From the NCBI GenBank assembly GCA_008638375.1, contig CM018051.1:13446369-13510368 (forward strand): DNA of 64,000 bases, read 5' to 3'. The stretch is from Nyssa sinensis (taxonomy: Eukaryota; Streptophyta; Magnoliopsida; Cornales; Nyssaceae). A model generated the notes under the pieces. It worked only from the letters and a program-made list of their open reading frames with translations, searched no databases and was not told the origin of the DNA. This document shows positions 12,609-25,594 of the stretch, piece after piece. Position 1 is the first letter of the stretch, and each line of letters starts with the position of its first letter. The position numbers were made by a program, and so were the translations under genes.

Positions 12609-12902
12609 TGTGTATTTGTATAAAACAATCAAACTAAGAGTTTATATAAAATATATCAAATAATTTGTTTGTATAACATATATCAAATAATTTGGCCATA
12701 TCATATAAGATACTCCTATCTAAAAGAGGTAAACGTAAATAAAAATACATGAAGGTTCTAGTAAAAGGAGTGGGGGTGAGAAGAGGATGGTAGTCATTGT
12801 GTGTACAATTTACATAGACATACACGTATGTACACAAATGTACTGTCCCCGTCCTATTTCTTAGAATTCACCATTGTGCATGTCTTCTCGCCGTGTTGTG
12901 TG

Positions 12903-13044
12903 TGTTGAAGCAATATTGTATCTTATTACTTAGCTTCATTAAGGGTAGTTTATTATTCTCTTTTAGCTTTATCTTTTGTATCATAGACTATTACAGAAAT
13001 AGCTGTTTCTCTTCTTACTTTTCATTGTTAGGCTCAAGTTTTCA
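12903..13044 (+). repeat. Copia 5' LTR
   Basis: This 142-bp repeat begins TGTTGAAGC and ends TTTTCA. Compared with the 3' LTR it lacks about 44 bp between two GTAGTTTA direct repeats. The missing piece includes the TATA-box-like CTATAAAAGG kept in the 3' LTR. Confidence 0.9.
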
Positions 13045-16000
13045 TAGTATCAGAGCCTCAAATCAAGCATAGAATTGTAGCAAAAGTATTATGGAGTTCA
13101 TAGAGGTTGGGGGCTCACAGTTTGACTGATGATGTCATCATCTATACGATGACGTCAGCATGACGTTAGCGGTTTCCGACGAAGGTTAGCTATCTTGGAT
13201 CATCTCTGTAAGGGGAACATCTTGGTAATTGTTTTGGAATTTTTTGAGATCATTTGATAGGGTTTTTCATTTTTCGAATGTTTTTTTTTTGAAAAAATGG
13301 TTTGATTTTTTTATCTGTAGATTTAAGCCATTTTTGATAGATTTGTTGCTTCTATTCACTCCCAAATGGTGCGTTTTGGCCTAGAGAGGGTTCAATCTTG
13401 CAGCTTCCGATTGATTTGATTGATTTTGTTCGATTTTTTTGTGAAAAGCTGTAGTCAGCTGTTTGTTTTTTTGCTACTGTTGAGTTGCTTTGGGGTTGAT
13501 TCAGTCTTGTATTGTTGTTTTGATGCTATTTGTTGATATTGAAGGGTGATTACTAGTTGGGCTTGAAGGAATTTGCTCTTAATTAGCTGTTGTGGAGTGT
13601 TGAGGGTTAGTTCTTTTCTATTTTCTATTGAATATGGCTAGTGGTAACTCTGATTCACTTCAATCCGTTAGTTTGAGGTTGATAAGGAATAATTATGCCT
13701 ATTGGTTATATGTAATGAAATTTTTTTTGCTTGGAAAAAATATATGGGGCTACATTATTGGGGCAATGAAAGCCCCAGCTGATACTAAGGTTGAAAATTA
13801 TGCTCAGCTAGTGTCGAATTGGGAGTTAGTAATGCCAAAATTATTACTTGGATAAATAATTCAGTTGATCAGTCCATTGGAGTTCAGTTGGCCAAGTTTG
13901 AAACAACAAAAGAAATTTGGGAGTATTTATCTAGATTGTTTGTGCAGTCCAACTTTGCTAAGAGGTATCAATTGGAGTATGACGTTCGGGCTGCTCAACA
14001 GGGTGATAAAAGAAGCATACAAGAGTTTTACCCACTTATGACTGAGTTCTGGGATCAATTGGCTCTCACTGAACCTGCAGGTTTAAGCCCTCATGAGTTG
14101 TATCGTACATACAGGGAGGAGCAAAGGTTAGAGCAGTTTTTGATGGCTCTTAGGGATGACTTTCAGGGACTTCGCGGGTCTATCTTTCATCATAGTCCAC
14201 TTCCCTTCGTGGATTCAGTGGTTAATGAACTTCTAGTGGTGGAGGTTCATCTTAAGGCTCCTCCAGGAAAGGGTCTTCTTCCTTCACCTACACAGGCGAT
14301 ATTTGCTGCTTCCCCCAGGCCACAGACTAGCACTCAGCATCGATTGAGAGTTCGTGTTGGGGCTGATGAGTGTAGTTTTTGTTGTGAGAAGGGTGACTAG
14401 AAGGCTAGTGCCCTAAGTTATTCAATAACGATAAAGGAGTACGTGGCCCTCAGCTGCAGTCTTTTAGAGTTAGGGATTGTCACATTGCAATAGTTGCACA
14501 GTGGATGAGCCCTCTACATCAGTTCCTTCTCTATCTTTGATCGCTAAGCAATTGCAGAAGCTTCTGTCCACGCACCCGTCTAATGCGCTTGCAGTCTCTC
14601 CATCTGTATGTTCCTTCTCTTCAGGACCTTTAGGTATATCCCGGACCACTTGGGTTTTTGATTCAGGTGCTACTCATCACATGACGCGTGATCCCTCTTT
14701 ATTTGTATCTACTATTTCTCCTTGCACAGTTTCTGTCTTAGCTGCCAATGGCACTTCTATGTCTTTGGCAAGCATGGGTCTATAGTTTCTCCCCACTTAC
14801 CCTTTCTAATGTTTATTATATTCCTCAACTTACTCTAAATTTAATCTCTGTTAGTTAGTTGTTTGATTTTGGTTATCTTGTTCATTTCTCTTCTTCTGGT
14901 TGTATTGTGTAAGATACTCGGTCCAAGAAGTTGATTTGGACAGGCCATAGAGAGGGAAGATTATATGTGCTAGAAGAATTGCATGTTCCTGTTATTGTTG
15001 CTTCTTTAGTTGATTTAGCTTTATTTCGTTTGATTCCAAAGTCGTCGAGTTTTTATCTGTGGCATTCTCGTCTTGGCCATATTTCTAGTAGTCGATTACA
15101 GTTTTTAGTTTCATCTGGTCAATTAGGTGCTTTGGATTTTCATGATATTTCAGACTATAGTGGATGCAAATTGGCAAAATTTATTGCCTTACCTTTTAAT
15201 AAAAGTTCCATTGTTTTTCTTGCTCCATTTGATATCATTCACTCTGATGTATGGGGGTCCATATATTATGTTTCTTTTATTGATGATTATTCTCAATTTC
15301 TTGAAAACTATTGGTACCATTCACTAATCTTCGTGTGTGGATACTCCTGAGCAGAATGGTGTGGTTGAGCATAAGCATTGGCACATCATGGAGACTGATC
15401 GTTCTCTTTTGTTATTTGCTAGCGTTCCTAGTACTTTTGGGGGTGAAGCTGTGTTAACTGCAGTTTATTTGATTAATCGCATTCCATCTAGCATTACTTC
15501 TGGAGTATCTCCTTATAAGAGATTGAGTGGTCAGCCTCCTGATTATTTCTCCTTGCGTTTGTTCGACTGTACATGTTTTGTTCTTCTTCCTAAAGCAGTT
15601 CGCACTAAACTTTATACTCGTTCAACAATGTGTATTTCTTGGTTATGGCGAGGGACAAAAGGGTTATCGTTGCTATGATCCTGTTGCTAATAAACTCTAT
15701 GTCTCTCGTCATGTAGGTTTTTTTGGAACATATTCCTTTTTTCTCTATTCCCTCTAATCTCACACTTTGTACAAAATCCGATTTGGTTTATCTTGATCCA
15801 TTTCCTGATGATGTTCCTTCTAACTCTTATGTTCATGATATAGCTATCTCTAATGTCTTTGGTTCTTCTAATTCTCCGGATAATCGTCCTCTTATCATTC
15901 ATACTTATTCTCGCAGGAACCCACCTCCCTCTTCTACAGGTATAACTCCTCTGCCTCTCTCTCCTGGCCCTCAATCAGGTTCTGTGAACATGGATCTCGC

Positions 16001-17650
16001 TCCTTGCTATACTAAGCCTGTCCATAAGTGTCCTGATCAGTTTGGCTTCCCTAACTCTTGTTATTCTGTTGATTACTGTTCTTTCTTAATTTCTATTCAT
16101 TCTTTATCTGAACCTACCTCCTATAAGGAGGCTGTTGTTGATCCTCTTTGGAGACGGGCTATGGATGATTAGTTTTCTACATTGCATAAGACTGACACAT
16201 GGGAATTGGTGTTCTTACCTTCTGGTAAGAGGGACGTTGGCTGTAAATGGGTGTATAAGATCAAGACAATATCAGATGGCTCTGTAGAACGGTACAAGGC
16301 TCAAATGGTGGTTAAGGGATTTACTCAAGAATATGGCATTGATTATGAAGAGACCTTTGCTCTAGTTGCTAAGATGACTACCGTTCGCACATTGATTGTC
16401 GTGGTCTCTGTTCGACAGTGGAGTCTTTCTCAACTAGACGTTAAAAATGCTTTTCTTAATGGAGACTTGGTTGAAGAAGTTTTCATGGTCACACATCCTG
16501 GCCTTCCTCACAATCCTGGTCAAGTTTGTAAACTACGTAAGGCATTATATGGTCTCAAACAAGCTCCTCGGGCTTGGGTTGACAAGTTTCCTATCGTCAT
16601 CTGTGACTTGGGTTTTCGTCCTAGTGATCATGATTCGGCTATTTTTCTTCACTCTACCTCTACGTGCTGCATTATTCTCTTATTGTATGTTGATGATATA
16701 ATTGTAACTGGAGATGATACAGTTGGGATAGAGTTGTTGAAACCTTAGTTGCAAGCTCAATTGGAGATGTAGGGTTTGGATTCTCTTCGTTATTCCTTGG
16801 GTATTGATGTTGCCTCTTCTCCTAAAGGTTATTTGCTATCTCAATCCAAGTATGCTTCTGATGTTCTTGAGCGAGCCCGTCTAATTGACACTCGGACAAT
16901 TGAGACACCATTAGAGCTCAATGTCCGTTATTCCTCTTCTGATGGCGTTGCTTTGTCAGGTCCTACCTTATATCGCACTATTGTTAGGAGTTTGGTCTAT
17001 CTCACTGTCACATTTCCTGATATTGCATATGTTGTTCATATTGCCAGTCAGTTTGTTTCTTCTCCTACCATAGTTCACTGGGCTGTTGTTCTCCTGCATT
17101 CTTCGCTATATCCGCGGTACTTTGCACAAGAGTTTATTTTTTTCTTCCTCCTTTTCCTTAGAGCTTCGCGCTTTTTCTGATGCCGACTGGGCTGGTGATT
17201 CTATGGATAGAAAGTCTATTATTGGCTTATGTATTTTTCTTGGTGATTTTCTTATTTCGTGGAAAAGTAAGAAGCAAACTGTTGTCGTTCGTTCTTCTGC
17301 TGAAGCCGAGTACCGTGCTATGGCTACTACTACGGTTGAAATAGTGTGGTTACGATGGTTGCTTGTTGATCTCGGCATTTATTTGTCTGCTCCTACTCCT
17401 ATGTATTGTAAGAACAAAAGTGCTATTTAGATTGCGCATAACTTTGTCTTCCATGAGCATGCTAAACATATTGAGATTGATTGTCATTTTGTGCGCTATC
17501 ATCTTTAGCTTGGCACACTCTTTCTTCCGTTCTTTCCTTCTACTTTGTAGTTGGTTGATTTTTTACGAAGTCTCACACCATTGTGCGTTTCTGTTTTTTG
17601 CTTGACAAACTCTCGGTGCTTTTAGCTACGACATCATGAGTTTGAGGGGG

Positions 17651-18190
17651 TGTTTTAAAGCAATATTGTATCTTAATACTTAGCTTCATTAAGAGTAGTT
17701 TAGTCTTTAGTTCTTTTGTTTAACCCCACTATAAAAGGTAGTTTATTATTCTATATGAGCTTTATCCTAAGAAGCACGGATATGGACACATGAGACGGAT
17801 ACGACGCAGTATTTCTCAAAAAAGTAGGACACGGACACGTTGAATATATATAAATTTTTTATATGACCATATAATAAAAACATAATGTTATTTCAATCAA
17901 AATTGGCATAAAAACAAACAAATTTAAAAAAATATTATTAAGATATTAAAATAACAAAGCTATTAAATAAAAATTAAAGAACTTCTTCATTTAATGTTCA
18001 ACATCCATGATTCAAGTGTCCGAACACGTGTTCGGGAAGTATCCAAGAGTGTCGGTGTCCGACACGGACACTTGAAGCCAAAATAAAGTGTCCCTGCTTC
18101 ATAGGTTTTATCTTTTGTATCACAAACTATTACATAAATAACAGTCTCTCTTCTTTCTTCTTTCTTTTAATTGTTAGACCTAAGTTTTCA
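17651..18190 (+). repeat. Copia 3' LTR, interrupted
   Basis: This starts TGTTTTAAAGC after the polypurine tract and ends TTTTCA at 18190. It keeps a TATA-like box (CTATAAAAGG near 17730-17739) and is split by a MITE at 17767-18104. Confidence 0.9.
17767..18104. mobile_element. hAT-type MITE nested in the copia 3' LTR (copy 1)
   Basis: The terminal inverted repeats are CTAAGAAGCACGG on the left and CTATGAAGCAGGG on the right (reverse complemented). The flanking 8-mers GCTTTATC and GTTTTATC differ at one base, which fits an 8-bp target duplication. The interior is AT-rich and non-coding, and both ends carry GGACAC/GTGTCC-type motifs. A longer relative lies at 31768-32252. Confidence 0.8.
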
Positions 18191-18195
18191 GTGTG

Positions 18196-18832
18196 TATGT
18201 TCCATGTCTGTCAATGAAACTTAGCTTGATTGATTCATCATGGTTTCCTTATAGGAAGGTCTTTTCTGAAATGCTGGAACAGTTCTTGGGTTAGTCCTTC
18301 AAGTTGGTTTTATTAGAGCTGGCAAATTTTTCATTTTGGTCATTATGGGATTACTCTCTATTCATAATAATAGATCTTTGCCTGCAGACAACTAGAGGCC
18401 TCATAAGGCTTGACTGACCACTTGATTTGTAGCTTGCACTTGAGCTTCTGTTTTGGCCTTAATTTTGCCCCCTTCTCTGGAAATGAGTGGAGATTGTTTA
18501 AAATCATTGAACCCAGAACATTAAGTATTTGGTAAAGATCATCACCTAAGAAGTGTCTAATGCATCTGGTCAACTACTGCAACAAAATGATCACTCAATC
18601 ATGATTATCATCTTCCTGTCATATATTTGGCTAAGTGGTTTGTACTTCTTATATCTTTACTTTGCTGTTGCATGTTTATAAAGAATCTGAAGTGAGTGGA
18701 CTTTTTTTCGCTTAAAACGTTTCCTGTGGGGTAGTTACCAATTTATAGTTTTTGGGCAGATGCCTGCAAGTTTGTGAGTTTCTATTACTCATTGAGTGAC
18801 ATATTATTATTATTATTTTGCATCATTTGCAG
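18196..18832 (+). other. Intron 3' end upstream of the first recognised RRP12-like exon
   Basis: No coding segment was recognised. The stretch ends with a T-rich tract and CATTTGCAG, a good splice acceptor directly before the exon at 18833. Confidence 0.6.
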
Positions 18833-21800
18833 CTTCAGGAATGTATTGGATCTGCTATTATTGCTGTAGGACCAGAGAAGACACTTGCACTTTTACCAAT
18901 CTCTCTTAATTCTGAAGACCTCACTTATTCAAACATTTGGCTGATACCTATTCTGAAGAAATATGTTACCGGATCATCCTTAGGGTTCCTTATGGAGCAT
19001 ATTGTGCCTCTTGCTGAATCCTTTCAACGGGCTTGTCGAAAAGGTACTTGCTCAAATTATAGAAAAGGGATTTGCTTTTACATGTGGTTGTGGTCAGGTA
19101 AATTATTCATTAATATTTCAGATATTGTTCCAATTCATTACCCTTGGTGATCTGCTTCCAAGATTTTATTCATTTTACTTGAATAAGCTCTAGAAATAGA
19201 ATTTTGCTTGGATTTGAAATTTTTTGTGCGTTTGGTTATTGCGGTAAAATGGGCCACAGCATAAAACATTTTATTGTGTGTGTGTGCTGAGTATGACTTT
19301 ACACGATCATTTTAACTCTTTAAAAATGTTATTTTGACTTTCTCTTCATTCACTCCTCTTTTACTTCAAGCCTTTGCAACTTAAACAACAGTGCATCTCT
19401 CTCTCTCTTGTATGCATGCAACTTCTCTTTCTTCTGTTTTGAGGGATAATTTCTGGTTCTCTCAGTAGCATTCTTTCTTTTTTCCTCAAAAGTTTTCTGA
19501 TTGAAGCCGTGACATGTCTCTGGATTCTCCCACCTTTATCCTTTATTGCCTCCAACTGAATTTCACTACTCCTGTCGTCCCCTCTCTAATATGGTTTTAT
19601 CTTGCAGCAACTTTAGTTTTCTTTTTTAAACACCAAAAACGGGGGTGCACCAGTGTACACAAAAAGTATATGATATGACCCTCAATACATCAGGAATCAT
19701 ATCCTCAATGAAATCTACAAAAGTAATAATGGATAGATGTACAAAAGCATCGATCGTCAGGGATCAAAATTTTCGTTTCGTTTCTATCGAAATGGCCGAA
19801 ACGTTTCTGTTTCCTAGTGAACCGAAACAAAACACTAGTGGAATACTGAAATTCATACGTTTCCATAGAAACAAAGTTGTTTCCGTAGGAACATACCGAA
19901 ACTAGTGGAAACATACCGAAACAATGGAAACATTTCTTTAGTATCAGCAATACTTCTAGAAGTTGGTAAAAAATAATATCCATTTGTTTTTTAAATGGAG
20001 AAGATTGAAAGATTAAAACCTAAAATTATAAGAAGATATTTCTATTTTTCCTCAAAAACAGTAGATAATGAAAAGAAAAAATAGTGAAAATAAAATGTAG
20101 ATAAATAAATTATTTTAATACTTAGTTACTAATTATAATAGGCTTAAATTACTTTATTTTTACTTATCATATTATATGTAACTTGTGTCAAATTGTCTAA
20201 TCCATGGATATTACATAATATATATTTATTATTTTATGGTTTATAATAATTTTGCATAGTTTATAGAAAATATATAATAAATTCATATTACATAAATAAA
20301 TTAGCTTTAAATCTTTTATATTTGTTTTTAATAAGTAAAGAGTTATTTGGTATTAATGACTAATTAACATTTATGTTTTTTTTTTTAATTTCACCCTAGT
20401 ATTTTCTTGTGTGGACTGGACATGTACCCTAAAACATTTCCAATTAATTATAATATTTATCTTCACATATTCATATATTTTACTTTATGTTTCCAAGTGT
20501 TTCTATACATTTTAATTTTTTTTTATCATTTTCACTATGTTTCTGAAACGTTTCCATTTTCTAGGTGACTGAAACAATACTATGAAACGAAATTTTGATC
20601 CTTGTCGATCGTCCAAAAAAATAGCAGCAATATTAAGTTATTAACATTCCCTTTCAGCTCAATCTCTGGCCTCTCTCTCTCTCTCTTTAAAAGTCCCCTT
20701 CCTTCCTGAACACACCAAAGAAGGCATAGAGGGGTAGTGCCTGACACTTCCCAATTCCTTTCTTGCTTTAAGCAGAGGAATTTCTGAGAGATTTCTTTAG
20801 TTCACGCACAAAACGTTGCACAACCAAGTGCCCTCATCAACATTTTGTGCAGTGGTAATGAAAGAGATCAGAAGAATTTGAATCACTGGAATGGAAGTGA
20901 AAGGCAGAAACAATTCTGAAGTTTAACTTCAGATACAATAGGCACAAACAAGTCTAGCTGTTCTCCGTGTGGTGGAGTTCCTTAGATAATTATTTCTCAC
21001 AATACTATTTGACAGAAACAACAGCATAAAGACTCCCATGGGCTTAGCCTATCAGGTATCTGCTAGTCTATGTTAAGATTGTACAATGTGGAAGATAAAT
21101 CTCTGCATATATCATATACATGATTATGTGTACAACTACTCTTTGGTTATATTTTCTTGACAGTTATTTTCTTTTTCCAAAATTAGAAAGTGTTCTTTGC
21201 CTACTTGACTTTGATGGGAATATACAGAATGTCAAATACTTGACTTTGATGGGCATATATAGAATGTACAAGATTTCTTTTTTCAAAAAATGTCGGATAT
21301 TCAGTGGTCATCTTATTTCCAATAGTGTTGGACTAGGCTCCTACTAAAAGGTACTTTTCTTTCTTTCTAGCAAAAAACTCGCACTTAAATATAATAAAAG
21401 AAGGGTTGGTGTCCAACTCCTGTGTGAAAGTTCTCTGCTCAGGTTAGACCCCTCTAACAGCTTAGGCTTTTAAGGAGTTGGTTGTTAAGATGAATAGTCA
21501 AGTGGTCAACTATCAAATACTAGTCTTAAATGATGGTTCAAAATGAGAAACTTTTTGTTCTTTGTGCATTTTAATTTCATGCCCCCCCCCCCCCCCTTCT
21601 TTTTCCCTAGTTTTAACAATGGGTTTTACATTGCAAGAAATTAATATTTGGAGTATAAGGTGCATTATTCTACTTGCCTTATACATTTCTTCTGCATGTA
21701 CTGCTTTCTAGTGTAATTATTCTATGACATTTTTTAAGCTTCTTGTGTAATTATTAATTTCTTGAAAACTACCGGTAAATACTTGACTTTGATGGGCATA

Positions 21801-24800
21801 TATAGAATGTCAAAATTTCTTTTTTCAAAAAATGTCAACTATCAAATACTAGTCTTAAATGATGGTTCAAAATGAGAAACTTTTTATTCTTTGTGCATTT
21901 TAATTTCACGCCACCCCCCCCCCCCCCCCCTTCTCTTTTTCCCTAGTTTTAACATCCTTACTTCCCTTCCCAATCTAGTGTTGGTAGTGCAAAGACTTGA
22001 GAAGTTGCAAAGAAATTTTTTATGGGGAGGTAGGGGAGACGAGTTTAAGTATCATATAGTGGATTGGGAAAAGGTGTGCCGTCCATTGAAGGAAGGGGGT
22101 TTGGGAATCCGGAAACTTAAGGTTTTAATGTGGCTCTTCTAGGTAAATGGCTGTGAAAGTATGACAAGGAAAGAGAGTCTCTAGAGGAGCGTGAAAGGAA
22201 GTATGGGGCAGAAGATGGAGATTAGTGCACCAAAGAGGTGAGATCTTCATACAGAGTTAGCATTTGGAAAGGTATCAGGAAAAGGGTGGGACGAATTTTC
22301 CAAACACATTAGGTGGAGAATGGGGGATGGAGGTGGAATCAAATTATGGCTCCACAAGTGGTGTGATCAAGGCCCTTTCCAGATTGCCTTTCCATGGCTT
22401 TACCGGATTGCAATAGATAGAAATGCAAGTGGTATCAGAAAAGGGTGGGACGAATTTTCCAAACACATTAGGTGGAGAATAGGGGATGGAGGTAGATGAT
22501 TGCAGATTATTACATGATGCTGGGCAGTGCTTTTACGTGGGACGTCAGTTACAGTAGGGCTTTGCATGACTGGGGGAAGTTGAGGAAGTCATGGACTTTT
22601 ATCAATTCCTATATGGGCAACCTTTTCTTGGCTTGGAAGGAGACGCATTAGGTGTGGATACACGGAGGAGGGGAATTTTCTTTCAAGTCCTATTATGTCC
22701 AGTTATTGGGGATTCAAGAGCATCATTTTCTGTGGAAGGCTATATGGAAAGTTAAAGCCCCTTTGAAGGCTGCTTTCTTTGTAAGGACGGCAGTGTGGGG
22801 AAAGATACTCACAACAGATAATTTGCCAAGGAGATGTCTCATTTGGTGAATAGGTACCCTATGTAAATCTCAAGAGGAGTCGGTAAATCACCTACTCATC
22901 CATTGTCCAGTTTCCTGGACAATTTGGATCCTTTTCTTTGGGCTGTTTGGTTTTTCTTGGGTGATGCCCTGGTCCATTATGAGTGTGATCGATACCTGGA
23001 AAAGGGGGAAGGGCGGGGGGGGGTAATAGGAGGTCGAGGAAAGTGTGGCAGATGGCTCCTATTTGTATTTGGTGGAACATATGGAGGGAAAGGAATAACA
23101 GTGTAATTGAGGGGATTGGAATCCCCTTTATGGACTTTGAGAGCAAAAATGTTGAGCACCCTCCCTTTTTGGTTGTCAGGGGCCTTAACCGTGTCTATAG
23201 ATAGCTTCATCTCTTTTTTGCACTCTTATGTGTGTAGATCCTTAGAGTATTCTATATATTTTTTGTTTTGGGTGCACCTTCTTGGTGCTTCATTGTATCG
23301 GGGTTGTCCCCCTCGGGCTGTTTTTATTTATATATAATGCATCATCTTTATCTATATAAAAAAGTTTGTAATTTAGAGTTGTAATACTCAGATCTACCTT
23401 TTTCTGATATTTAATTGGTGGTCTTTGCCAGTTAAAAAGGCAGCAATCAGAAAAGATCTAAAGGCTCACGCCCGTGGCTGTTGGGGACTGCTACCTGCCT
23501 TTTGTCGCCATCCAACTGATACTCACCAAAGTTTTGAACCATTTGCGAAACTTTTAATTACTCTCCTCACTAAGGACTCATCTCTGCTTGAAATTATTGC
23601 CACTGCTTTGCAGGTCCGGATTGAATAACTTTACATATTGAGTTTTTTAAACTTTTTTTCTTCTTTTGATTTTTGTTTTGCCTGGTGTCTCTTCTTGGCT
23701 TTTGTTCTAAATTATATTTGGTCTTATATATGTGTTGTGTTTCGACATAGGAACTTGTGAATCAAAACAGGAATGTACTTAGATCTAATCTGGGTGCTGG
23801 TGAGTTTGCAAAACTTCCAAAGGACTCTGAGATAAAAGATTCTTCAATAGAGTTCGAAAGTAAAGCCTCTTATTCAAAGAAATGTGCGAGCAGAAACATC
23901 GGGGCTATGGCATCATGTTCTGAGGAGTTGCTTCAGACTTTAACTGATGTTTTTTTCTCTTCACCTCCTGAGAAGCGCACATATTTAAAGGTTTTTCATC
24001 CAGAACTAACTAATCTCATTTTATGCTTTTGGAATGGTTAATACAGAAAGTTTGGGCAGATGCTAACTTTTTCTGGTTCTTTAGTTTTATGATCTCATTC
24101 TCTGGTTCTATGGAGGGTATTATTTCCTGACCCCTGCATCATTTATGTGTTTTATGTTGTTTGATTCATCTGCATATGTTTTCCCTTTATGCTCTTCATG
24201 CATATCTTCTTTTCTATACATCTACTTATCAACAAAAAAAAGAGTATATCTTCCTTCATATACATTCGATGGCATTATTTATTATATTTAACTAATACTA
24301 TAAGGCTTGGTTATTTCCGAAAGCTGCTCGTTGTCATCACTTTCTTTGAAGTACATGGAACTTGTATTTCTGTAGAGTTGGCGTATGACATGCCTTTGTA
24401 TTCTATAAGAACTTTGATTTACTCAACAATATCACAAATTCTTTTTTTTTTTTTTTGGGTAATTACAATGTCACAAATTCTAAGGCAAAAGAAATATACA
24501 CCCAGTAGTGTTGATTACATGTGCATATTATTACTCAAAATGAAGTTTGTCTTCTGCAGCATTTCTTCTTTGCTGGTCACTCCTGATGTATGACATTTTT
24601 TAATCACTACTCAATTGTATATGTGTTTTATTTGCCAAAAGTCCAGCTATTCCAAATTGTTCTTATATATTACTCCCTCCGTCCCACATAATTTGTCCAT
24701 TCTAGGAATTCCCACTTTTTAAGGGGATTTGCATTTAATGCCTTCACGACTCAAGTAGGAAGAACAAGTATCCAAATGTGATCCTACACAATTTAAATCT

Positions 24801-25560
24801 TCAAATTGTTAAGTTGTTGGAGAAATCATTAAAACTAGTCGTTTAAACGGATTATTTAGGAATGATACATTTTTCATACCCAACTTCTCAAAATGGACAA
24901 CTTTAATGGGACATCCCAAAATGGAAAGATGGACAAATTGTGTGGGATGGAAGGATTGATTGCTTAAGAATGTATGCATCCTGTTTGTGTGAGATTGGTT
25001 GAGGAAATACTTGTTTACTCTTTCCAAAAAAAAAGTGTGATCTGTCAACTATGGTCATTGCCATAATACGCAAGATATTCAGTGTTTTTCTCTACTTAAT
25101 TTTATTTTATGTTTTAATCTCAGGATGCCATTGGATGCTTGGCATCTATCACGGATTCTTCAGTAACCAGAAAGATTTTTATTTCTTCACTTGAGAGATT
25201 TCAGCTCATGAATGATTTAGGTGCTTACGGGAAGCTTGGGAGTGATACCAATGCTTCAGTTGATAAAGAACAAGGCAATTCTACATCTGCTGAAAAAGAT
25301 GCAAACAGGTAGTGAGTTAATTTATTTTTTTAAAAAAAGAAATAGCGAGTTTTATATGTTTCTTTCTCTATATATTTTATATATCTTTTTCTGTCTGCCA
25401 ACTGGTTTTGACAGTTTCTTTAAGTTAGATGCTTGGGCATATTGTATTCATAGGAACATTTTTTTGTTCATTAGAGAAAACATAAGGATTTTTTTTCCCT
25501 GGTTGAGTTTTCAATTTCATTCAAAAACTCTATTTCAGATATCTATGGAATGATTGTGTT

Positions 25561-25594
<34 letters not shown>

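Larger units (their letters stand above)
12903..18190 (+). mobile_element. Ty1/copia LTR retrotransposon, decayed, 5-bp TSD
   Basis: LTRs lie at 12903-13044 and 17651-18190; the second is enlarged by a nested MITE. The element is bounded by a perfect 5-bp duplication GTGTG (12898-12902 and 18191-18195). A Met-type primer-binding site with one mismatch (TAGTATCAGAGC) starts at 13045, and a TTTGAGGGGG purine tract precedes the 3' LTR. Coding order is copia-type: gag (13634-14400), protease with a DSGATHHM motif near 14660, the GAG-pre-integrase LWHSRLGH block near 15057, integrase, reverse transcriptase with intact YVDD near 16690, and RNase H with the SDADWAG block near 17170. Several frameshifts and stops break the frame. 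The middle of the integrase core is missing near 15310, where DDYSQF is soon followed by the EQNG block. Confidence 0.95.
19044..23431 (+). other. Intron 1 of the RRP12-like gene
   Basis: This 4.4-kb intron joins a phase-1 G to TT and so creates a valine codon. It contains a hAT element (19758-20604), shuffled short repeats (21200-21950) and a 5'-truncated LINE (21950-23365). No exon was seen in the rest. Confidence 0.8.

Noticed and set aside
21583..21597. Poly-C tracts considered as G-quadruplex or i-motif regulators
   Set aside because: They are part of duplicated junk sequence in an intron, and homopolymer length is prone to sequencing error.
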